Origin: an uncultured Rhodospirillaceae bacterium
GTDB lineage: Bacteria; Pseudomonadota; Alphaproteobacteria; Rhodospirillales; Magnetospirillaceae
Assembly (NCBI GenBank): GCA_903899885.1
Contig: CAIULK010000088.1
Coordinates: 1-56,978 of the forward strand
Direction: 5' to 3'
Length of the DNA: 56,978 nucleotides
The notes below the pieces were generated by a model. That model searched no databases and had not been told where the DNA came from. It saw nothing but the letters and a program-made list of their open reading frames with translations. Positions 15,406 to 24,844 of the stretch are shown here, piece after piece. Made by a program: the position numbers and the translations under genes. The first letter of the stretch is position 1, and every line of letters begins with the position of its first letter.

Positions 15406-17710
15406 CGCCCCGGCGCGATCCCGCTTTTTTCCGGCCGGGACCGTTTTGGCGGCGCGGCGGGCGGGAATCCGGCTGGCGGGGTTCGGATTGATCGGGTTGA
15501 CCGTGGCGATGGCGGCGGCGTTGCTGACCGCGAACGCCTCGGACCCCAGTTTCAATACCGCCGCCGATGGCCCCGTCCAAAATCTGGTGGGGACCGCCGG
15601 GGCGATTTTCGCCGATTTGATGCTCCAAACGCTGGGCGTGGCGGGTCTGATTCCGATCACGCTGCTGGCGGCCTGGGGATTTCGGATGGCCGGGGCCGCA
15701 GATGTGCCGAAAAGGCCGAGCCGCCGAATCACGCTGGGGATCGTGGCGATGATGGGCGGGGCGATCACCGGCGCGGGATTGCTGGATGGATCGATGTTGC
15801 CGGCCGGACCGGGCGGCGCGGTCGGCAGCTTGGGTTTGGCGGGATTCGTTCTTGTCGTGCCGCCCGATTACGCCTGGGTGGTCATCGCCGTCGCGGCATT
15901 GGTCACCACGGCCGCCTGGATCTTCGCGCTGGGCTTGGAGCGCGGCGATGCCGATGGTCTGGCCCTGGGCGTGCGAACCCTGAGCACTCGTTTCGCACGC
16001 GAACCGACCGCCGAGCGTCCGACCGGTAACGACCGGATCGAGCCGACGATGGCGCGTGCCCAGCCGGAAACGCCGCCGCCGCCGCCGCCCGAGCCGCGCG
16101 CCGCCCCCATCGTCGAGCCCAAGCGCGCCGCCGTCGTACCCAGCAAACGCGACATCGCCAGCCGGCAAGGAACCCTCGATCTGGGCGAGGCACCGGCTGG
16201 CGGCTATGCCCGTCCGCCCCTGGACCTGCTGGGCGACCCGCCCGAAACCGGGCTGCCGAAACTGAATCAGGACGCTTTGAGCCAAAACGCCAAGGTGTTG
16301 GAGTCGGTTCTCGAGGATTTCGGCGTCACCGGCCGCATCACCAAGGTCCGTCCCGGACCGGTGGTCACCTTGTACGAACTGGAACCCGCCCCCGGCATCA
16401 AGACCGCCCGGGTCATCGGGCTGGCCGACGATATCGCGCGGTCGATGAGCGCGTTGAGCGTGCGCATCGCCACCGTGCCCGGCCGCAGCGTGATCGGCAT
16501 CGAATTGCCCAACGCCCGACGCGAAACCGTGTATCTGCGCGAATTGATGGCCGCCGACGTGTTCGAAAAGGCGCAAGCGCCGCTGACCTTGGTGCTGGGC
16601 AAGGATATCGGCGGCGCCCCGGTGATGGCGGATTTGGCCCGCATGCCGCATCTGCTGGTCGCCGGAACCACCGGATCGGGCAAATCGGTGGCGATCAACA
16701 CCATGATCCTGTCGCTGCTGTACCGGCTGTCGCCCGACGAATGCCGCCTGATTCTGGTTGATCCGAAAATGCTGGAACTGTCGATCTATGACGGAATCCC
16801 GCATCTGCTGACCCCGGTGGTTACCGAACCCGGCAAGGCGGTGGTCGCCTTGAAATGGGCGGTCCGCGAGATGGAAGACCGCTACCGCGCGATGAGCCAG
16901 CTGAATGTCCGCAATATCGGCGGCTATAACCAGCGCTTGGCCGAGGCGGCGAAGGCCGCCGAGGTGCTGACCCGCAAGGTGCAGACCGGCTTTGATCCCG
17001 ACACCGGCAAACCGACCTGGGAAGAACAGGTGCTGCCGCTCGACCCCTTGCCGCATATCGTGGTGGTGGTCGATGAAATGGCCGATCTGATGCTGGTGGC
17101 GGGCAAGGATATCGAAGGCGCCGTTCAGCGTTTGGCGCAGATGGCGCGCGCCGCCGGCATTCATTTGATCATGGCGACCCAGCGCCCTTCGGTCGATGTC
17201 ATCACCGGCACCATCAAGGCGAATTTTCCGACCCGGATTTCCTTCCAGGTAACCTCGAAGATCGACAGCCGCACGATTTTGGGCGAGCAGGGCGCCGAGC
17301 AGTTGCTGGGCCAAGGCGACATGCTGTACATGGCCTCGGGCGGGCGCATCCAGCGCGTTCACGGGCCCTTCGTCTCGGACGAGGAGGTCGACCGCGTGGT
17401 CCGCCATCTGCGCGATCAAGGCGAGCCGCGCTATCTCGACGCGGTCACCGAGGACATCGACACGCCCGAGCCGGGCGGCGGCGAGGAGGGCGGCAACGGC
17501 GGCGGCTCCGACGATTTGTATGATCAAGCGGTGGCCTTGGTGGCCCGCGAGGGCAAGGCCTCGACGAGTTTCATACAGCGCCAACTGCAAATCGGGTATA
17601 ACCGCGCCGCCCGTCTGGTCGAACGGATGGAAAAGGAAGGCGTGGTCGGCAAGGCCAACCATGTCGGCAAGCGCGAGGTTCTGGTGCGCCGGACCCATGA
17701 GGATTTTTAG
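15398..17710 (+). CDS. ftsK: DNA translocase FtsK
   Basis: A 770-residue protein. The N-terminal 190 residues hold four or five hydrophobic segments, then comes a Pro-rich linker (PPPPPPEP) and the RecA-like motor from about residue 300: Walker [12 protein letters not shown], Walker [14 protein letters not shown] and [12 protein letters not shown]. The C-terminal winged-helix gamma domain ([25 protein letters not shown]) reads KOPS sequences and activates XerCD. It pumps chromosome DNA during septation. The true start is the ATG at 15398, which overlaps the preceding gene; the frame is open further upstream but lies inside that gene. Confidence 0.95.
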   Translation: MRNAPARSRFFPAGTVLAARRAGIRLAGFGLIGLTVAMAAALLTANASDPSFNTAADGPVQNLVGTAGAIFADLMLQTLGVAGLIPITLLAAWGFRMAGAADVPKRPSRRITLGIVAMMGGAITGAGLLDGSMLPAGPGGAVGSLGLAGFVLVVPPDYAWVVIAVAALVTTAAWIFALGLERGDADGLALGVRTLSTRFAREPTAERPTGNDRIEPTMARAQPETPPPPPPEPRAAPIVEPKRAAVVPSKRDIASRQGTLDLGEAPAGGYARPPLDLLGDPPETGLPKLNQDALSQNAKVLESVLEDFGVTGRITKVRPGPVVTLYELEPAPGIKTARVIGLADDIARSMSALSVRIATVPGRSVIGIELPNARRETVYLRELMAADVFEKAQAPLTLVLGKDIGGAPVMADLARMPHLLVAGTTGSGKSVAINTMILSLLYRLSPDECRLILVDPKMLELSIYDGIPHLLTPVVTEPGKAVVALKWAVREMEDRYRAMSQLNVRNIGGYNQRLAEAAKAAEVLTRKVQTGFDPDTGKPTWEEQVLPLDPLPHIVVVVDEMADLMLVAGKDIEGAVQRLAQMARAAGIHLIMATQRPSVDVITGTIKANFPTRISFQVTSKIDSRTILGEQGAEQLLGQGDMLYMASGGRIQRVHGPFVSDEEVDRVVRHLRDQGEPRYLDAVTEDIDTPEPGGGEEGGNGGGSDDLYDQAVALVAREGKASTSFIQRQLQIGYNRAARLVERMEKEGVVGKANHVGKREVLVRRTHEDF

Positions 17711-17723
17711 GAGGACGACAGCG

Positions 17724-18377
17724 ATGACGACGCGGCGGCGGTTTTTGGCGGCGGGTTTGGCCCTGGCCGCCGTGGCGATGCTTTCGTCCGCACCGGCCCG
17801 GGCGGCGGCGGCCAAGCATCCCAGTTTAAGCGAGCGCGACCGCGCCGATATCGCCAGCGCCGAAAACTACCTGAACGCGGTAAAAAGCCTGAAGGCGCGC
17901 TTCCTGCAAATTTCCGACAATGGCGCGCAGGCCGAGGGCATGGCCTATTTGGCGCGCCCCGGTCATTTGCGGCTGCAATATGATCCCCCCAGCCCCTTGC
18001 TGGTGGTCGCCGACGGTCACTTCTTGATCGTCCAGGACAAGACCCTCGACAATCCCTCGTGGATTCCGCTGGATTCGACCCCCGCGGGAATTTTGGTGCG
18101 CTCGGACGTCACGCTCGACGGCAAGGATTTGATGGTGACCAAGGTCAAGCATCTGCCGGGGGTGGTTGAAATCTCGGTGGTCCAGGCCAATGACACGCAA
18201 AGCGGGGATTTGACCCTGGTGTTTTCCGATGCGCCGTTTCAATTGCGGCAATGGCGGGTCACCGACGCACAGGGGCTCACCACCACGGTGTCCTTGTTCG
18301 ACATGCAGACCGGGATCCCGCTCGACGCCAAATTGTTCGAGTTCCGCGATACCAAATTCCTGCGCCCGAACATCTGA
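17724..18377 (+). CDS. lolA: Outer-membrane lipoprotein carrier protein LolA family
   Basis: A 217-residue periplasmic protein. An N-terminal signal with a twin-arginine-like TRRRFLAAG and cleavage near APARAA precedes the LolA fold (YLNAVKSLKARFLQISDNG, LARPGHLRLQYDPPSPLLVVADG, LTLVFSDAPFQLRQWRVTDAQG). LolA shuttles lipoproteins from LolCDE to the outer membrane. GAGGAC lies 8 bases before the ATG, which follows ftsK by 13 bases; the ftsK-lolA order is widespread in proteobacteria. Confidence 0.9.
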   Translation: MTTRRRFLAAGLALAAVAMLSSAPARAAAAKHPSLSERDRADIASAENYLNAVKSLKARFLQISDNGAQAEGMAYLARPGHLRLQYDPPSPLLVVADGHFLIVQDKTLDNPSWIPLDSTPAGILVRSDVTLDGKDLMVTKVKHLPGVVEISVVQANDTQSGDLTLVFSDAPFQLRQWRVTDAQGLTTTVSLFDMQTGIPLDAKLFEFRDTKFLRPNI

Positions 18378-18453
18378 TTTTGCATGGCTGCCATGATTCA
18401 TAGGGGGCTGAACTGTTCGAAAACCCACCCCATCTTGTTGTCATAGAGGCCAG

Positions 18454-18556
18454 GTTCGCAACGAACCGGCCGAGTGGCGCCGGTTCCCCCTGCCAGCGCC
18501 ACGCTCCTCTGACAGGAGCCGGGCGCTCGGTGTCCCCCTCACCGGGCGCCCTTCTT
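18454..18556 (+). ncRNA. Candidate structured RNA between lolA and exonuclease III
   Basis: The 199-base gap holds consecutive hairpins: GAACCGGC/GCCGGTTC (18463-18470 with 18479-18486, with an alternative 5-bp stem at 18454-18466), GCTCCT/AGGAGC (18503-18508 with 18514-18519) and GGGCGCTCGGTG/CACCGGGCGCCC (18521-18532 with 18540-18551, one wobble pair), followed by TTCTTATT. The last is a good terminator. The upstream stems suggest a small RNA or a structured 3' end of lolA mRNA. No known RNA family was recognised. Confidence 0.4.
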
Positions 18557-18576
18557 ATTGAACGGATCTCCCCGTC

Positions 18577-19371
18577 GTGAGGGTCATGACCTGGAACATC
18601 AATTCGCTACGCCTGCGCATGGGGCTGTTGGCGGAATTGGTCGAGGCGACGCGCCCCGATATCGTCTGCCTGCAAGAAACCAAGGTGATGGATCCCGACT
18701 TTCCCGCCGAGGATTGCCGCAGCCTGGGTTTTCCCCACATCGCGTTCAGCGGCATCAAAAGCTATAACGGCGTCGCGGTGCTGTCGCGCCGGCCCTTGGG
18801 CGATATCCGGATTCCGCAACGCTGCGAGCGCGCCGATGCCCGCCATCTGGCGGTCCGGGTCGAGGGGATCGATCTGCATTGCCTGTATGTTCCGGCCGGC
18901 GGCGATATCCCCGACCCCGAGGCCAACCCGAAATTCGCCCACAAACTGGCCTTTCTGGACGATATCGCGGCGTGGTGCGGGCATCATGTCGATGCGGATG
19001 CTCCCGCGATGATCGTCGGCGATTTCAACGTGGCACCGTTGGAGACCGATGTTTGGTCGCACCGGCAAATGCTGGGGGTGGTCAGCCACACGCCCGTCGA
19101 GGTCGCGGGATTGGCCGGATTTCAGCGCTCCGCCCAGTGGCTGGACGCCGTGCGCCACTTCATTCCGCCAAGCGAACGGCTTTATACCTGGTGGAGCTAC
19201 CGCTCCAGCGATTGGACCAAGAACGATCGCGGGCGCCGCTTGGACCATATCTGGGTGACCCCGGCCCTGGCCGATCGGCTGTCCGGCGCGATGGTGCTGC
19301 GCGAGGTGCGCGGCTGGGGCAAACCCTCGGATCATGTGCCGGTGATCCTTGACCTGACGGAAGCGGTCTGA
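18577..19371 (+). CDS. xthA: Exodeoxyribonuclease III
   Basis: A 264-residue endonuclease/exonuclease/phosphatase-fold enzyme that cuts abasic sites and degrades DNA 3' to 5' in base-excision repair. Conserved blocks are TWNINSLRLR, the metal ligand in LQETKVMD, YVPAGG, VGDFNVAP, RRLDHIWVTP and SDHVPVI at the C-terminus (catalytic Asp and His). The start is GTG at 18577, since the family starts directly with the first strand (here RVMTWNINS); ATG at 18586 is possible but would shorten it. Confidence 0.93.
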   Translation: MRVMTWNINSLRLRMGLLAELVEATRPDIVCLQETKVMDPDFPAEDCRSLGFPHIAFSGIKSYNGVAVLSRRPLGDIRIPQRCERADARHLAVRVEGIDLHCLYVPAGGDIPDPEANPKFAHKLAFLDDIAAWCGHHVDADAPAMIVGDFNVAPLETDVWSHRQMLGVVSHTPVEVAGLAGFQRSAQWLDAVRHFIPPSERLYTWWSYRSSDWTKNDRGRRLDHIWVTPALADRLSGAMVLREVRGWGKPSDHVPVILDLTEAV

Positions 19372-19418
19372 CGCCGCCGGGGGGGAGACCTCCGGGAATC
19401 ACTTTGCTTTAACAGCCT

Positions 19419-19501
19419 GTTGAAAAAGTATTTTCGCACCTCGTTTCTCGTCACTCCCGCGAAGGCGGGAGTGACGGCTATAGAACGCAGACTTTTTCAA
19501 C
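19419..19501. repeat. MITE-like element with terminal inverted repeats and internal hairpin
   Basis: GTTGAAAAAGT (19419-19429) and its perfect complement (19491-19501) bound an 83-base element. It also contains a 12-bp perfect hairpin CGTCACTCCCGC/GCGGGAGTGACG (19449-19460 with 19465-19476). It carries no gene. The right end provides the last codons and stop of the methyltransferase gene. Confidence 0.6.
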
Positions 19502-20200
19502 GCCCGGCTTGTCCGCGATCGGGCGCCGGGCGATGTAAAGACGGTTTAGGCCGTAAACGAATCCCCGGTTTTCCATCTCGGCAAAGCCCGCCGCGGTAAG
19601 CAGGGCCACCATCTCGGCCGGATCCAATCCCCCGGTTTCGCCTTCGGCTTCCTCGCGGTGTTTGTCCTCGGAATACCACCACAGCCGGTGGCCCAGATTG
19701 CCCAAGGCCCGCCCGATCATGGTCAGCACCACGCGGCCCCCGGGACGCAACACCCGCCGCGCCTCGGCCAAGGCGACGGCCCGTTCCGGAATATGGTTAA
19801 GGCAGGCAACGAAACTCACGGTATCGAAACTGGCGTCGGCGAACGGCAGATGGGCGGCGGACGGCAGCACGACGCAGCCGCCACCCCAATCGACCACATC
19901 GATTCCGACGCTGGCGGTCGGCCCATTGGCCTGCTCGTAAAGCCGCAGCAAAACATTGTCGCCCGCGCCGATATCAAGACAGCGCCCGCGCAAGACCGGC
20001 AGCACCGCCGCGAATCGCTCGGCCCGCAGCGATGTCAGGCCCAGCCCTTCACAGGTTTGATCGGGCAACGCCACCATGCGAAGCGGCGCCGACAGGAAAT
20101 CGGTGACCACCCGCCACGGCGCTTTCGGCCGCGCCAGCGCCCAGTCCGGCGGCAGGGTTCCGCTCATCCCCGGATTTGGCTTGTGCTCCCGCGTTTCCAT
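19478..20200 (-). CDS. Class I SAM-dependent methyltransferase
   Basis: A 240-residue Rossmann-fold methyltransferase. Motif I CLDIGAGDNVLLRLYE is near residue 75, VGIDVVDW follows, then LPFADASFDTVSFVACLNHIPE and RVLRPGGRVVLTMIG, the pattern of the UbiE/Methyltransf_11 group. The substrate is unknown. The C-terminal residues GVEKVCVL and the stop are encoded by the end of the MITE-like repeat, so the native C-terminus has probably been replaced. The ATG at 20200 has AGGGGG 7 bases upstream. It is divergent from the asparagine synthetase gene, 30 bases away. Confidence 0.82.
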   Translation of the reverse strand: METREHKPNPGMSGTLPPDWALARPKAPWRVVTDFLSAPLRMVALPDQTCEGLGLTSLRAERFAAVLPVLRGRCLDIGAGDNVLLRLYEQANGPTASVGIDVVDWGGGCVVLPSAAHLPFADASFDTVSFVACLNHIPERAVALAEARRVLRPGGRVVLTMIGRALGNLGHRLWWYSEDKHREEAEGETGGLDPAEMVALLTAAGFAEMENRGFVYGLNRLYIARRPIADKPGVEKVCVL

Positions 20201-20230
20201 GGATCGTCCCCCTATGTTACCCTTTCCGCC

Positions 20231-22159
20231 ATGTGCGGGATCGTCGGCATTTATCACCTTGAAGGACGCCCTGTCGAGGCGGCGCGCCTAACGGCCATGA
20301 CCGGCATGCTGGCGCATCGCGGTCCCGATGGCGAGGGGATTTGGCACGAAGGCCCGGTTGGCCTGGGGCACCGGCGGCTGGCGATTCGCGGATTGGGGGC
20401 CGAGGGCGCCCAACCGATGCGCGATCCCGGCGGCCGCGTGGTGGTCAGCTATAACGGCGAGGTCTACAACGACGGGGAACTGCGCCGCGCGCTGTCCCGG
20501 GAAACCGGTTATGTGTTCCGCACAACCTGCGACACGGAAACGCTGATTGCCGGTTGGTTGGCGTGGGGCGAGGCAATCTTCGAGCGTCTCGACGGCATGT
20601 TCGCGGTGGCCCTTTGGGACCGGCGCCAGAACAAGCTCGTGCTGGCCCGCGACCCGGTTGGCATCAAGCCGCTGTACCTGTACCGGACGGGACCGACCAT
20701 CGCGTTCGCCAGCGAGATCAAGGGGCTATTGCCCGCCTTGGACAATCCGCCGGCCTTGAATGCCGCCGCGCTGCACGGTTTTCTTGCTCAAGGTCATGTG
20801 GGTCCGGGCGGGAGTCTTCTGACGGACGTCGAGCAGGTGATGCCCGGCACCGTGCTGACCTGGAACGGCGAGGTTTGGAGCGAGCGGCGGTTCTGGCGCC
20901 CGGCGCGGCGGCCCGAGATTCACCGCCTGGACGATGCCGTCGCCGCCTTCAACGAGATTTGGCCGCGCACCGTCGCCGACATGCTGGTCAGCGAGGTTCC
21001 GGTCGGCATCTTGCAAAGCGGCGGTATCGACAGTTCGCTGGTGACGATGGCGGTGGACCGGTCCGCCGGCTTGCCGGTCTTCGTCGCGGGATTCAACGAG
21101 GCCAGTCATGATGAAACCGGGCTGGCCGAAGTGGTGGCGGCCAAGGCCGGGGCGACGCTGATTCGGGTGTCGGCCGATTTGGAGGACGATGCGGTAAACA
21201 TCTTTCGGGCGCTGGTCCATCATGTCGATGGCCAATTGGCGGATTCCAGCGCCCTTGCCGCCTATCGCCTGTGCGCCGAGGTGCGGCGCCATGTGTCGGT
21301 GGCGTTATCGGGCGACGGCGCCGATGAATTCTTCGCGGGGTACGGCACCTATGCCGCCAGCCGCTTGGCCCACACCGTGCGGCCGTTCGTGCCCAAATCC
21401 ATGGCCGCCGGGCTTGGGGCGGCGCTTGCCCGCCTGGGTGGTGGCGATGAACGCCGGTTACCGCCCGTCGAGATTCTATCGCGTTTTCTGCTGGGGCTGT
21501 CGGCTCCCCAGCCTCATTGTGCGTGGCGCCAGCTTTTACCGTCCTTCCTGCACGCCGAATTGGCGGGGCCGAACTTGGCCGCGGGCGTTGATCTTGATCC
21601 GGCCGCCGATTACGCGGCGGCGATGGGCGAGGTTGGCGCGATTACCGACCGTTGCCTGTTGGGCGACCAAAGCCATTATCTCCCCGGCGATATGCTGATG
21701 AAAATGGATGCGATGAGCATGGCCCATGGTCTGGAAATCCGCGTGCCGTTCCTGTCGCGCGCGGTGATGGATCTGGCCGGAAGCATCGATGCCGCCGTCC
21801 TTTATCCGCGCGGGGGACCGCCCAAGGCGCCGTTGCGCCGCGCCCTCGCCGGGATGGGCCTGCCCAGCGCGATCACGGACGGGCGCAAGAAGGGATTTAA
21901 CATTCCGGTGAACCGGTTCCTGCGCGGTCCACTGCGGCCCTTGTGCGAGGACTTACTCGACCGGCGCGCCGACGCCCTGTATCCATGGCTACAGCCCGAG
22001 GTGGTGCGGCGGTTGTGGCGCCAGCACCGCGACCGGCAACGGCGTTGGGGGTATTGTCTGTGGACGATTTTGACCTTCGCCACATGGATCGACTCCCGCG
22101 AGGCGATCTCCGGCGCCGTCCTCAGCTCAGCCAAATCGGCGATTTCAGTTTCGCGATGA
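20231..22159 (+). CDS. asnB: Asparagine synthetase (glutamine-hydrolysing) family
   Basis: A 642-residue enzyme. The N-terminal Ntn glutaminase domain starts with the nucleophile Cys2 (MCGIVGIYHLEG) and has HRGPDGEGIW and SYNGEVYND; the C-terminal ATP-pyrophosphatase domain has LQSGGIDSSLVTMA near residue 260 and SGDGADEFFAGYGTY. It makes asparagine from aspartate, glutamine and ATP, or amidates a related acceptor such as a surface sugar. The divergent methyltransferase leaves a specialised role possible. Its 3' end overlaps the convergent dnaQ by 38 bases. Confidence 0.88.
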   Translation: MCGIVGIYHLEGRPVEAARLTAMTGMLAHRGPDGEGIWHEGPVGLGHRRLAIRGLGAEGAQPMRDPGGRVVVSYNGEVYNDGELRRALSRETGYVFRTTCDTETLIAGWLAWGEAIFERLDGMFAVALWDRRQNKLVLARDPVGIKPLYLYRTGPTIAFASEIKGLLPALDNPPALNAAALHGFLAQGHVGPGGSLLTDVEQVMPGTVLTWNGEVWSERRFWRPARRPEIHRLDDAVAAFNEIWPRTVADMLVSEVPVGILQSGGIDSSLVTMAVDRSAGLPVFVAGFNEASHDETGLAEVVAAKAGATLIRVSADLEDDAVNIFRALVHHVDGQLADSSALAAYRLCAEVRRHVSVALSGDGADEFFAGYGTYAASRLAHTVRPFVPKSMAAGLGAALARLGGGDERRLPPVEILSRFLLGLSAPQPHCAWRQLLPSFLHAELAGPNLAAGVDLDPAADYAAAMGEVGAITDRCLLGDQSHYLPGDMLMKMDAMSMAHGLEIRVPFLSRAVMDLAGSIDAAVLYPRGGPPKAPLRRALAGMGLPSAITDGRKKGFNIPVNRFLRGPLRPLCEDLLDRRADALYPWLQPEVVRRLWRQHRDRQRRWGYCLWTILTFATWIDSREAISGAVLSSAKSAISVSR

Positions 22160-22811
22160 AGGCGGCGTGCGCCGCCTCTTCCTCGGGGCTGGCGGCGTGC
22201 GGACGGGGTGCCCGAAAGGGCCGGGTGACCGCCACCGGGGCGCTTCCCGCCGTGACCGCGAGATCGGCGGTTTTGCCCTGGCCCAGTTGCAGGCCGGGCT
22301 CGCGGCCGCCGATCAGCGCCAGATACACCTCGGCCAGCAATTCCGAATCCAGCAAGGCGCCGTGTTTATCGCGGTGGGTATTGTCGATGCCGAACCGGCG
22401 GCAGAGCGCATCGAGATTGGCTTGGGCGCCGGGAAAGCGGCGGCGCGCCATCACCACGGTGTCGGTCGCGCGGGCGGACGGCAGGGCCGGTTTGTTCAAA
22501 CGGGCGAGTTCGGCATTCAGGAATTTCAGGTCGAACTCGGCGTTGTGGATCACCAGGGGATCCTCGGCCAGAAAATCGAGAAACTCGTCGGCGATCTCGG
22601 CGAACAGCGGTTTGTCGGCAAGAAAGCCGTTGGTGAGACCGTGAATCCGCACCACCTCGTCCGGCACCTCGCGTTCCGGGTTGAGGTAGCGATGAAAATT
22701 CTTGCCCGTGGGCAGGTGGTTGATCAGCTCGACGCAGCCGATTTCGACGATCCGGTGCCCGGCGGCCGGGTCGAGCCCGGTGGTTTCGGTATCCAAGACG
22801 ATTTCGCGCAT
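22122..22811 (-). CDS. dnaQ: DNA polymerase III epsilon subunit (3'-5' exonuclease)
   Basis: A 229-residue DEDDh exonuclease that proofreads for the replicative polymerase. Exo I is VLDTETTGLDP, Exo II is VIHNAEFDLKFLNAEL and Exo III is HGALLDSELLAEVYL; the conserved THRDKHGALLDS stretch is typical of alphaproteobacterial DnaQ. The C-terminal tail (PEEEAAHAAFIAKLKSPIWLS) matches the region that binds the polymerase alpha subunit. The ATG at 22811 was chosen by family alignment and lies inside the 3' end of the coaE frame. Confidence 0.93.
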   Translation of the reverse strand: MREIVLDTETTGLDPAAGHRIVEIGCVELINHLPTGKNFHRYLNPEREVPDEVVRIHGLTNGFLADKPLFAEIADEFLDFLAEDPLVIHNAEFDLKFLNAELARLNKPALPSARATDTVVMARRRFPGAQANLDALCRRFGIDNTHRDKHGALLDSELLAEVYLALIGGREPGLQLGQGKTADLAVTAGSAPVAVTRPFRAPRPHAASPEEEAAHAAFIAKLKSPIWLS

Positions 22812-23428
22812 CGGCGGTTGCTCTGGCTGGAAACAAAAGTGGGTGCGGTCAGCAGTGTGACGAGGCGGACCACCCGGCGCAAGGTGAAGGCGCGGCCCAA
22901 GCCGGTCGGAAGCACGAAATCGGCGCGGCGGCGCCGCGCCGCGTCCGGCCATTGCCGTGACCGGATCGCGGCCAAGCGATCCGCCGTCATGCCGGGGCGC
23001 CTCAACACCCGTTGGGTCTGCAAGAAGGCCGGGGCACTGACCACCGCGACCGCGTCGCAACGTCGTTCCGCACCCGTTTCGAACAGCAGGGGGATATCGA
23101 GAACCACCAAGCCGGTGCGGCGGCGGCGGTGACGGCCGAGAAACCGCCGCTCGGCACGGCGAACCAGCGGGTGCAACAGCGATTCCAAATCTCGCAGCGC
23201 CGTGGGGTCGCCGAACACGCGGGTCCCCAACCGGGCGCGATCGACCTGTCCGTTCGCAACACAGCCTTCGAAGCGGCGGCCGATCAAGGCCACCGCCGCG
23301 CCGCCCTTGGCCAGCAGGCGGTGAACCTCGGCGTCGGCATCGTGAACCGGAATCCGCATGCGGCGCAGCATCGCCGCCGTCGTGCTTTTGCCCATGCCGA
23401 TCCCGCCGGTAAGGCCCAGGATACGCAT
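22724..23428 (-). CDS. coaE: Dephospho-CoA kinase
   Basis: A 234-residue P-loop kinase for the last step of coenzyme A synthesis. It begins MRILGLTGGIGMGKST (P-loop) and has VHDADAEVHRLL and LVVLDIPLLFETG. The family core ends near residue 200 (RRVVRLVTLLTA). The frame continues about 30 residues more over the start of dnaQ, an 88-base overlap. That Ser/Pro-rich tail is read from the dnaQ sequence in another frame and is unlikely to be conserved. It starts one base after the aroE stop. Confidence 0.9.
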   Translation of the reverse strand: MRILGLTGGIGMGKSTTAAMLRRMRIPVHDADAEVHRLLAKGGAAVALIGRRFEGCVANGQVDRARLGTRVFGDPTALRDLESLLHPLVRRAERRFLGRHRRRRTGLVVLDIPLLFETGAERRCDAVAVVSAPAFLQTQRVLRRPGMTADRLAAIRSRQWPDAARRRRADFVLPTGLGRAFTLRRVVRLVTLLTAPTFVSSQSNRRCAKSSWIPKPPGSTRPPGTGSSKSAASS

Positions 23429-23429
23429 G

Positions 23430-24266
23430 TCAGCCCAAAACGAACGGGCGCAGCGCGGGCTCGACCTCGGGCCGGACGCCGAACCAAGCCTCGAAGCCGG
23501 GCACCGCTTGCCACAACAGCATGCCCAGGCCATCGACCACCGGATTGCCGCGAGCCCGCGCGCGGGCCAGCAAGTCGGTTTCCAGGGGGACATAGACGAT
23601 GTCGTTGACCACGGCGGTCGGCGGCAGGGCGTCGAGCGGTAAATCGAGCGGCGGCGCGCCGTCCATTCCCAAGGTCGTGGTGTTGATCAGCAGGGCGGCG
23701 CCGTCCAAGGCGGCGGCGGCTTCGGTCCAGGCGACCGGTTTCACGGTGGCGCCGAAGGCGCCCGCCAAATTTTCGGCCCGTTCGAGCGAGCGGTTCGCCA
23801 AGCGGATCTCGCTCGCCCCGGCATCGGCCAACGCGGCGACCACGGCCCGCGCGGCCCCCCCGGCCCCCAACACCACCGCCGGTCCCCGCGGAACCACGCC
23901 CCCCGGCGAACCCCGGCGGAGATTTTCCAGAAAACCGAAGGCATCGGTGTTGCGGCCCAACAAGGACCCGTCGGCGCCCACCACCACGGTATTGACCGCG
24001 CCGATCCGCGCCGCCAGCGGGTCCACCGCGTCGAGCAACTCGATCACCGCTTCCTTGTGCGGCACCGTCAGATTGACCCCGGCGAATCCCATTTTCGCAA
24101 GCGCCGCGATCACCGCGGCCAAATCGTCCGGCGCCACCGCCAGCGGGACATAAGCGCCGTCGATACGATATCGATCCAACCACCAGCCGTGCAGGCGCGG
24201 CGACCGGGAATGTTTAACCGGCCAGCCGATCACTCCGGCCAGGCGGGCTTTTCCGCTTAGGATCAT
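23430..24266 (-). CDS. aroE: Shikimate dehydrogenase (NADP+)
   Basis: A 278-residue enzyme that reduces 3-dehydroshikimate in aromatic amino-acid synthesis. Landmarks are GVIGWPVKHSRSPRLHGWWL (shikimate site), NLTVPHKEAV with the catalytic Lys, GRNTDAFGFL, the NADP loop VLGAGGAARAV and GLGMLLWQAVPGFEAWFG. The ATG at 24266 overlaps the end of maf by 4 bases. The order maf-aroE-coaE-dnaQ is a conserved alphaproteobacterial block beside the replication origin. Confidence 0.95.
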   Translation of the reverse strand: MILSGKARLAGVIGWPVKHSRSPRLHGWWLDRYRIDGAYVPLAVAPDDLAAVIAALAKMGFAGVNLTVPHKEAVIELLDAVDPLAARIGAVNTVVVGADGSLLGRNTDAFGFLENLRRGSPGGVVPRGPAVVLGAGGAARAVVAALADAGASEIRLANRSLERAENLAGAFGATVKPVAWTEAAAALDGAALLINTTTLGMDGAPPLDLPLDALPPTAVVNDIVYVPLETDLLARARARGNPVVDGLGMLLWQAVPGFEAWFGVRPEVEPALRPFVLG

Positions 24267-24844
24267 GACGGACACACTCCCCTCGCCCGCAGAAAGGCCA
24301 GCAGCGGCAACAGGGGCAAACCCAAAATGGTGAAATGGTTGCCGTCGACCGCTTCGAACAGCGTCGCGCCCAGCCCTTCCAGATGATAGGCGCCGACCGT
24401 GTTGCGAACCGCGACCCCGGCCTTGGCGAGATACTCGCCCAGAAATCCCTCGGAAAAGGCGCGCATGGTCAGGCGTGCCTCGTCGCTCGCCGTCCACAGC
24501 ACATGGCCATCCTGAACAACCGCCGCCGCGCTGATCAACCGGTGGGTCCGGCCGCGAAGAAGCATGAGGTGGGCGCGGGCGTCGGCAAGATCGCGGGGCT
24601 TATCGAACAGAACGCCGTCGAGTTCGAGCAGTTGATCGGCGCCGATCACCAAGGCGCCGGGATGGCGGGCCGAGATCGTCCGCGCCTTGGCCTCGGCCAA
24701 CCGCGGGGCCAATTGTTCAGGCGGACCGTCATGGGCGTTTTTGACGGCGGTTTCATCGATATCTGCGGCATCGACGGTGAAGGACAGACCGGCGTTCTCC
24801 AGCATCGAACGGCGCGCCCCGGACGCCGAGGCCAGGATTAACAT
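24263..24844 (-). CDS. maf: Maf-family nucleoside triphosphate pyrophosphatase
   Basis: A 193-residue Maf/YhdE-like enzyme that hydrolyses non-canonical or pyrimidine nucleoside triphosphates and is associated with septum inhibition. It shows LILASASGARRSMLENAG (the usual ASxSPRR loop reads ASASGARR here), KARTISARHPGALVIGADQ with the catalytic Asp and GRTHRLISAAAVV. It begins on the last base of the preceding PPRP gene, and its end overlaps aroE. Confidence 0.92.
   Translation of the reverse strand: MLILASASGARRSMLENAGLSFTVDAADIDETAVKNAHDGPPEQLAPRLAEAKARTISARHPGALVIGADQLLELDGVLFDKPRDLADARAHLMLLRGRTHRLISAAAVVQDGHVLWTASDEARLTMRAFSEGFLGEYLAKAGVAVRNTVGAYHLEGLGATLFEAVDGNHFTILGLPLLPLLAFLRARGVCPS

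Noticed and set aside
15326-17815. An 829-residue open frame antisense to ftsK
   Set aside because: GC-rich codon shadow: it has no recognisable domain and a biased His/Gln/Arg composition, while the opposite frame is an intact FtsK.
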